Source of the DNA: Myxococcales bacterium
GTDB lineage: Bacteria > Myxococcota_A > Polyangia > Nannocystales > Nannocystaceae
Direction of reading: 5' to 3'
Assembly (NCBI GenBank): GCA_020633295.1
Contig: JACKDW010000017.1
Coordinates: 145,108 to 209,107, forward strand
DNA length: 64,000 bases
Below the pieces are notes generated by a model. The model worked only from the letters and a program-made list of their open reading frames with translations. It made no database searches and was not told the DNA's origin. This document shows, one piece after another, positions 57,955 through 64,000 of the stretch; position 1 is the first letter of the stretch; each line of letters begins with the position of its first letter. The position numbers were made by a program, and so were the translations under genes.

Positions 57955-59501
57955 GCAACCCGAAGATCCTCTCGCAGGACGAGCTCGTCGCGGTGCGGGC
58001 GCGCTTGCAGGAGCAGGGCAAGGTCGTCGTGCAGTGCCACGGCTGCTTCGACATCGTGCACCCGGGGCACATCCACTACCTCAAGTTCGCGCGCGAGCAG
58101 GGCGACGTCTTGATCGTCAGCGTCAGCGGGGACCAGCAGGTCGACAAGGGCGCCGACCGGCCGTACATCCCCGAGGAGCTGCGGCTCGAGAACCTGGCCG
58201 CGCTCGAGCTGGTCGACTACGTGTGCCTCGACCACAACGACTGGGCCGGGCCCGTGCTCGAGCGGCTCCGCCCCGACGTCTACGTCAAGGGCCGCGAGTA
58301 CGAGCAGAAGGCCGACCCTCGGTTCGCGCGCGAGCGCCAGATCGTCGAGGGCTACGGCGGCAAGATCATCTTCAGCTCGGGCGACGTGGTCTACTCGTCG
58401 ACCTACATCCTCGAGCAGTTCCGCGAGCGCTTCCCGCTCCGGCACAGCAAGGTCGAGTCCTTCTGCCGACGCAACAGCATCACGCGGCCGAAGCTCGACG
58501 AGCTGCTGCGCGCGGGCGCCGGGCTGCGCGTGCTCGTGCTCGGCGACCCCGTGCTCGATCACTACATCCACTGCGACGCCCAGGGCATCGCCGCCGAGAG
58601 CCCGATCCTCACGGTCTCGCCGCTGCGCGAGGACTGGTTCCTCGGCGCCGGCGCGCTCATCGCCCGCCAGCTGCTCGCCTTCGGCGCGGAGGCCAGCTTC
58701 GTCACGCCGCTCAACCAAAGCGACGCGTCGCGACAATTCCGCACGCAGCTCGCGGACGCGGGCGTCGAGGTCATCGCGATCGAGGACGACGCGCGCCCGA
58801 CCTACGTCAAGACGCGCTACCTGGTCGAGGCGCGCAAGATCCTCAAGGTCAACGTCGGCCGCTACGCGCCGCTGTCGACGATCGCGACCGAGCACGTGAT
58901 CAAGACGCTGCGCGCGCGCCTGCCGGAGTTCGACGCGATGGTCGTGCTCGACTTCGGCTACGGCATGTTCGGGCGCACGCTCACCGACGCCGTCTCGGCG
59001 CTCTCGCGCGAGCTGGGCAAGCCCTACTTCATCGACGTCAGCGGCGCGACGCGGGCCAACATCCGCAAGTTCAAGGGCCCGCGGCTGGCGACGCCGACCG
59101 AGGAGGAGCTGCGCGTCGCGTTCTCCGACAGCGAGAGCGGCATCTCGAACCTCGCGCTGCGCTACTTCCGGGAGACCGGCGCCGGCGACCTGGTCACGAC
59201 CATGGGCAAGCGCGGCGCGGTCCTGTTCGCGCCGCCGATCCAGGGCGCGCACCGCCTCGTCACCGACTACCTGCCCAGCCTCGCGCATATCCCCCTCGAC
59301 ACGGTGGGCGCCGGCGACGTGTTCCTCACCACCACCTGCCTCACCGCGCTCAGCGGGCGCCCGCTGGCGATGGGCGTGTACCTGGCGAGCGCGGTCGCGG
59401 CCGTGCACATGCAGCACCTCGGCAACGACCCAGTCAGCGTCGTCGACATCGAGCGCTTCCTCGACGGCCGCCCCGAGCTGCACCCGGTCGAGCCCTCGTG
59501 A
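57951..59501 (+). CDS. HldE-like fusion in reversed order: nucleotidyltransferase then PfkB kinase
   Basis: A 516-residue bifunctional protein. Residues ~20-160 are a cytidylyltransferase-like domain with the HPGH signature (in CFDIVHPGHIHYLKF). Residues ~185-510 are a PfkB/ribokinase-like domain with VLGDPVLDHY at its start and the catalytic DTVGAGDVF near the end. In E. coli HldE the kinase comes first, so here the order is reversed. The kinase glycine motif normally GGAANVA reads LGAGALIA, which may change substrate choice. It probably phosphorylates and nucleotidylates a heptose-like sugar. The stop overlaps the GlpX-like gene by 4 nt. Confidence 0.9.
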   Translation: MSNPKILSQDELVAVRARLQEQGKVVVQCHGCFDIVHPGHIHYLKFAREQGDVLIVSVSGDQQVDKGADRPYIPEELRLENLAALELVDYVCLDHNDWAGPVLERLRPDVYVKGREYEQKADPRFARERQIVEGYGGKIIFSSGDVVYSSTYILEQFRERFPLRHSKVESFCRRNSITRPKLDELLRAGAGLRVLVLGDPVLDHYIHCDAQGIAAESPILTVSPLREDWFLGAGALIARQLLAFGAEASFVTPLNQSDASRQFRTQLADAGVEVIAIEDDARPTYVKTRYLVEARKILKVNVGRYAPLSTIATEHVIKTLRARLPEFDAMVVLDFGYGMFGRTLTDAVSALSRELGKPYFIDVSGATRANIRKFKGPRLATPTEEELRVAFSDSESGISNLALRYFRETGAGDLVTTMGKRGAVLFAPPIQGAHRLVTDYLPSLAHIPLDTVGAGDVFLTTTCLTALSGRPLAMGVYLASAVAAVHMQHLGNDPVSVVDIERFLDGRPELHPVEPS

Positions 59502-60364
59502 CCGAGCTCGCCGACGCGCTCGCGCGGGCGACCCTCGCGGCCGCCCGCGCCGCCGCGCGCCTGCGCGGCTGCGGCGACCGAAACGCGGTCGATCGCGCGG
59601 CGGTCGACGCCATGCGGGCGGCGCTCGACCGCGTCGACATCGACGGGCGCGTCGTCATCGGCGAGGGCGAGAAAGACGAGGCGCCGATGCTCGCGGCCGG
59701 CGAGCGCGTGGGCACGGGCCGCGGGCCCGCGCTCGACATCGCGGTCGACCCGATCGACGGCACGCGCTGCGTCGCCGAGGACCGCGTCGGCGCGATCGCG
59801 GCGATCGGCGCCTGTCCACGTGGACAGATGCACGCGCCGCCGGGCTTTACGCGCGCAAGCTCGCCGTCCGCAGCGCGCTCGCGCGTCGCTGCGGGCTCAC
59901 GCTCGACGAGCCGCCGCTCGCAAAGCGCGCTGCCGCGGCTCGCGGCCGCGCTCGGGCGCAGGCCCGCGGTCGCGATCCTCGACCGCCCGCGCAACCAGGC
60001 GCTGATCGAGGCCGCGCGCGCGAGCGCGGCGGAGCTGCGCCTCTTGCCCGACGCCGATCTCTCGGCGACCGTCGCGCTCGCGCTGACCGGGCGCGAGCCG
60101 GTCATCGACCTCCTGGTCGGCGTCGGCGGCTGCCCGGAGGCGGTCGTCTCGGCCTGCGCGCTCTCCTGTCTCGGAGGACATCTTATTTGCCAGCCGTGGT
60201 CGCCGGGCGCCGGCGCGACCGGGCCGGCGCTGGAGCTCGACGGGCTCGTCGGCGGCGCGCCGATCGCGTTCGCGGCCACGGGCGTGACCGGCAGCGTGCT
60301 CGTCGCCCCGGGCGAGACGCTGATCATCGACGCCGACGGCCCGCGCCGCTGGGCGCCCGCGTGA
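59498..60364 (+). CDS. GlpX-like (class II FBPase) phosphatase with a compensated frameshift
   Basis: A 288-residue phosphatase of the GlpX family. The metal and phosphate sites VIGEGEKDEAPM and VDPIDGTR are intact, and the C-terminal LDRPRN and FAATGVTG segments fit. Between ~59850 and ~59937 the family sequence (FYARKLAV, then LTLDEPPLAKR) is found only in the neighbouring frame: adding one T near 59850 and removing one base near 59937 restores a normal protein. As written, about 29 residues are nonsense. The gene starts at GTG 59498 overlapping the HldE-like stop. In this operon it may act on a sugar bisphosphate rather than in gluconeogenesis; that is inferred from context. Confidence 0.82.
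   Translation: MTELADALARATLAAARAAARLRGCGDRNAVDRAAVDAMRAALDRVDIDGRVVIGEGEKDEAPMLAAGERVGTGRGPALDIAVDPIDGTRCVAEDRVGAIAAIGACPRGQMHAPPGFTRASSPSAARSRVAAGSRSTSRRSQSALPRLAAALGRRPAVAILDRPRNQALIEAARASAAELRLLPDADLSATVALALTGREPVIDLLVGVGGCPEAVVSACALSCLGGHLICQPWSPGAGATGPALELDGLVGGAPIAFAATGVTGSVLVAPGETLIIDADGPRRWAPA
59812..59827. repeat. Perfect 16-bp palindrome CTGTCCACGTGGACAG in the GlpX-like gene
   Basis: No loop, fully self-complementary, 20-35 bases before the first suspected frameshift. It encodes part of ACPRGQM, in a conserved part of the enzyme. Best-formed member of the dispersed TGTCC/GGACA family. Confidence 0.75.
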
Positions 60365-60373
60365 GCGCCGGCG

Positions 60374-63300
60374 TCAGTCGTAGAGCAGGCGGTCATCCGG
60401 ACCGAGCAGCCGCTCCCAGTCCGGGTCCCCCTCGAGCGCGCGCAGCCTGGCCTGGCGCGCAGCCTCGCGGCCGCGAGCGCGGGGAAGCCCCGCGCGCCAT
60501 GACGACGCGCGCGTGCTCGAGCGCGCCCTCGCGGTCGCCCAGCGCGGCCGCGAGCGCGGCGAGGCGCACCTCGAGCCCGATCTGGACCTGCCCGACGCGC
60601 AGCGCTCGGGCGCGCGTCAGGTCCGCGCGCGCGGCCACGAGATCCCGCTCGTGCATGCGCAGGTCGCCGCGGATCTCGAGCAGGTCGGCGAGCGCCTCGT
60701 GGTCCGCGAGCGAGTCGATGTCGGCCAGCGCGGGCAGCAGCGCGCTCGGGTGCCCCACGACCTCCGCGTTCTCGTGATGTCGATCGAGCCAGGCGTCGCG
60801 CAGCAGCGTGAAGGCGCCGTCGCCCGCCGCCGCTCGGAACGCGGTCAGGTAGGTCACGGGCGCGAGCCGCAGCAGCTCATGGGCCGCCGCCGCGCCGTCG
60901 GGCGCGTCGAGGAGGGCGCGCGCCGCCTGAGCGACCTCGTCGCTTCGCCCGAGCCGCGCGAGCGCGACGAGTCGGCGCGCGCGCGACGAGGTCGACTGCT
61001 CCGCGCGCGCGGGGCCGAGCCCGCGCAGCGCGTCGCTGACGTGGTCCAACACGAGCGCGCGCGCCCCCGCGTCGTCGTCTGTCTCCGCCGCCGGATCAGG
61101 CCGGGCGCCGAGCACCTCGACGCGCTCGAGCTCCGCCACGACCATCCCTTCGTGACCCATCGTGCCGAGCTCGAGGCGATACGCGCCCGGCAGCAGCTCG
61201 GCGCCGTCGTCGACCTCGAACCTGTGCTCGTACACTCGCTCGCCGCGCTCGAGGTCCACGATCTCGAGCCGGGCGAAGCTCGTGTCGGCCATGTAGCTCA
61301 GGCGGACGCGCACACGCCAGGGGCCGTTGCGGCCGCTGAGCAGCTGCGCGCGCTTGGTGGCGAGCAGCGCGGCGATGTAGTAGGTGGCCTGACCGGCGCC
61401 GCCCCAGCCGCCGAGCACCAGCGTCGGCGCGCGCTCTTGGCCGTCTCGGCGCAGCGCGATCACGAGCTCGCTGTTGTACTCGGCGCGCCGCAGCTCGACC
61501 TCGACGCTCAGCACGAGCTCGCGGCCGTCCCAGCGCACCGGGTACGTCGCGAGCGCGCCCGCGCCGAGCGACCGCGCGCGCAGGGTGTGGCGCTCCGGGA
61601 CCAGCTCGAGCGTCTGCGGTCGGAGCACGCGCAGCCCCGCCGGGAGCCCGCGCTGAAACTCGAGCGCGAGCGACCGCGTCCGCAAGAGCGTCGACAAGTG
61701 CTCGCGCAGCTCGACCAGCTCGCTCGCGGTCTCCGGCGACGCGCGCTCTCCGTAGCGCTCGAGCACGCGCAGCGCCTCGGCGAGGTCGCCGGCGCGACGG
61801 TAGCTGCGAGCCGCCTCCAGCGGCGCGCGCGGATCATCGACGCTCGCCGCGAGCTCGTACAGCCGCGCGGCCTCTGCGTCGGCGAATTGACTCGCGCGCG
61901 CGCTCGCGGCCCGCGTCCACGCGGCCGCCTGCAGCCGCCGGGTCCCCGCCAGGGACGCGAGCCGCTCGAACGCCTCGGCCGCCTCCTCCTCGAGCCCGAC
62001 CTCGCGCAGACGCGCGGCGCGCTCCCACAGCCGCGCGTACACGGGGCCGCCGTCCTCAGGCGGGCCCGCCAGCGCGCGCGGCTCGTCGCGCGCCGGCTCC
62101 ACGGGCGCGCTCGGCTGTGACAACTCTCCGACGCCCAGCCACCCCATCGCGTGCCCGCGGCTCAGGTCGCTGACCAGCCACTCCGGCAGCGGATCGTCGT
62201 CGATGTTGTCGAGCGAGCTCACGACGATATCGCCGATGGCGTGGGCCGAGAACGTACCGTCCGCGCGCTGCCGGAACAGGTACGCGTAGCGATACCTGCC
62301 AGGGCCGCGCCCGCGCGACTCTCCGCGGAGGATCATGTCGTCGAGGCCGTCGCCGTCGACGTCCCCGATGATCGGGTGGGTGCACATCTGCGGCCCGCCG
62401 TGGGCGCTGGGCGGGATCTCGACGCGCTCGTCGAGGACCAGCGCGTCGCCCTCGAGGCGAAACAGGTAGATCCCGGGCGGGCCCCCGAGCGGGCGCTCGG
62501 GCGGGAACACGACGCTGTTCTCGTACTGCTCGAGCTTGGGCGCGACGAGCACCTCGCCCCCGCCCGCGCGGCGCATGCTCTCCACGCCCACGACCGTCCC
62601 CAGCATCGTGCGCGCGCGCAGCCGGAGCGCCCCGCTCTCGTCGTCGTGCTCGTACACCCGCACGTCGTAGCCGTCCCACTCCGCGCAGCTCGCGATCAGC
62701 TCCTGTCGCCCGTCGCCGTCGAGATCGGTCGCCTTGAGCCCGCGGATCCAGCAGCCCAGGCTCGAGCTCTCCGGGTGCGGCTCCCACCGATCCCACCCCT
62801 CGGGCGTCCGCTGCATCACGGTCAGCGGCCGGCTGCCGAGATAGATCTCCTCGCGGCCGTCGAGATCCAGGTCCGCCGCCTCGACGGACGTCGCGTGGGG
62901 GCTCTCGAGGACCGCGATCGGCTCGACGCCCGTCGGCGTGGCGCGATAGAAGAGGCCCATCCCGCCGTCGGCGGTGGCGACGTACTGATCGCGCCCGGGG
63001 CGATAGCTCGAGGCCATCACGACCTTGCCTGGCGGCGCCGCCTCGATCGGCGTCAACGCGGCGTCGAGCCGCGCGAGCACCGGCGTGTCGGCGCCGAGCC
63101 AGACCCGTTCGGGCTCGTGCAGGCGAACCACCTCCGATTTGCGGACCACGTGCGTCGACATCGTGCTGCGCGCCAGGTTGTTGGCGACGGCCTCGACCCA
63201 GCGCAGCTCCTCGGGGCCCTCGGACGCGAGGCTCGCCGCGCGTCCGAAGTCACGGCGCGCGAGCGCGACGTCGATCCCGAGCCGGATCATCGAGCTCGTC

Positions 63301-64000
63301 GCGCCCGCGTCGACCGGGCCCACGCGCCGCGCCGCCGCCAGCGTGCGCTCGGCGTCGAGCCAGCGGTGCTGCTTGACGAGCACGTCGGCGAGCGCGATCA
63401 GGGCGTCGCGCTCCAGCGCGGGGTCCGTGGCCTCCGTGTAGGCGCGCGCCAGCGACGACGCGGCCGCGTCGTAGTCGCGGGCCTCTACCTGCGCCGCCGC
63501 GCGACGAATCCAGGTGCTCGTCAGCGTGCGCGTCCCCTGGTACTCGATGATCGCGCTGAAGTCCTCGAACAGCCGCTCGGCCTCCTCGTGCTTCCCGGCG
63601 CCGCGCAGGCGCTCCATCTCGAGGTCGACGCGCGACAGGTGCTCGCTGGCCCGCGCCTCGAGCTCCGCCTGCTGCCACCGCTGCCACGCGACCCGGCCGC
63701 CGTAGATCCCCCCCCCGACGACGAGTCCCGTGACGAGCATCAGCGCGAGCGTGCGGAGCCGCTGACGTCGACGCACGATCGGGTCGCGCGTCAGGTCCGC
63801 CAGCAACGCGCCCATCGTGGGGTAGCGATCCGCAGGGTCGGTGGCGAGACCGCGCCGGAGGATCGGCACGACCCACGCGAACCCGCGGACAGGTCGCGGC
63901 CGCACGCGCAGCGCGCCCGAGGTCACGCTCTCCTTGAGCTGGTCGAAGGAGTCGCCAGGGAACGGCGACTCACCGAACAGGGCGCGGTACAGCGCGACGC
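60374..64000 (-). CDS. Ser/Thr protein kinase with FG-GAP repeats, partial
   Basis: The gene runs in from beyond the right edge. The visible part starts in the kinase C-lobe (ALFGESPFPGDSFDQLKE; DPADRYPTMGALLADL), followed by a membrane helix (TLALMLVTGLVVGGGIYGG) and a long outer part with FG-GAP/VCBS-type calcium repeats (DLDLDGREEI, DLDGDGRQEL, DVDGDGLDD, about 62.3-62.9 kb), helical repeats and a beta-sandwich. The C-terminus is shifted at a GGGGCTTCCCC run near 60487-60497: in the next frame the gene ends with a well-formed LEGDPDWERLLGPDDRLLYD tail at 60374, while the unshifted frame ends at 60393 with Arg/Gly noise. FG-GAP repeats on a kinase suggest an extracellular sensor propeller. 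Confidence 0.85.

Overview
The window is very GC-rich (roughly three quarters G+C) and almost fully coding on both strands. Many lipoprotein signal peptides, Ser/Thr kinases fused to TPR or FG-GAP regions, an FHA protein, Cys-rich repeats of the 'CGDG..E.CDG' type and Gly-Asp or Ser/Thr-rich spacers after lipoboxes point to a Gram-negative myxobacterium (Myxococcota), most like the Nannocystis/Plesiocystis/Enhygromyxa group. That placement is inferred from protein style; no rRNA or tRNA gene, insertion sequence, phage gene or CRISPR array was seen.

Layout. 0.5-3.1 kb: a FIST sensor coupled to a class III adenylate cyclase, then a zinc-ribbon protein. 3.1-7.1 kb: a CBS-domain protein followed by a 1144-residue enzyme that joins an indoleamine 2,3-dioxygenase-like haem domain, an FAD/NADPH reductase and a cytochrome b5 domain in one chain; this is the most striking gene here. 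7.3-10.4 kb: a serpin lipoprotein, a glutathione transferase and panB. 10.4-11.3 kb: non-coding DNA holding a 13-bp tandem array. 11.3-19.6 kb: membrane proteins, a large TPR Ser/Thr kinase, an orphan CoA-transferase subunit B and an alpha/beta-hydrolase lipoprotein that lacks the nucleophilic serine. 19.9-30.9 kb: surface lipoproteins, a phosphatase, a Nudix hydrolase, FHA and ATP-grasp proteins, psuG and an enoyl-CoA hydratase-like protein. 31.0-38.3 kb: a two-gene unit of an HSP90-like GHKL ATPase translationally coupled to a 1868-residue partner that looks like a degenerate GHKL fold plus repeated modules. 38.5-55.5 kb: a DUF2804-like protein, a thioester alpha-2-macroglobulin, secreted lipoproteins, a thioredoxin-fold protein, a copper monooxygenase with a haem c site, a second GST and a GT-C/LamG fusion. 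55.7-60.4 kb: a tightly overlapping sugar operon (epimerase, aminotransferase, HldE-like fusion in reversed order, GlpX-like phosphatase). 60.4-64 kb: a second kinase with FG-GAP repeats that runs off the right edge.

Three patterns run through the window. First, at least fourteen genes have a TANNNT-like -10 box only 6-8 nt before the start codon, so their mRNAs are predicted to be leaderless, while others use GGAG-type ribosome sites. Second, short AT-richer palindromes with GACATG, TGTCC or GGACA cores lie downstream of genes and also inside coding regions. Third, three genes show frameshifts, two of them as compensating pairs; these are either residual sequencing errors or real damage, and they affect how those proteins should be read.
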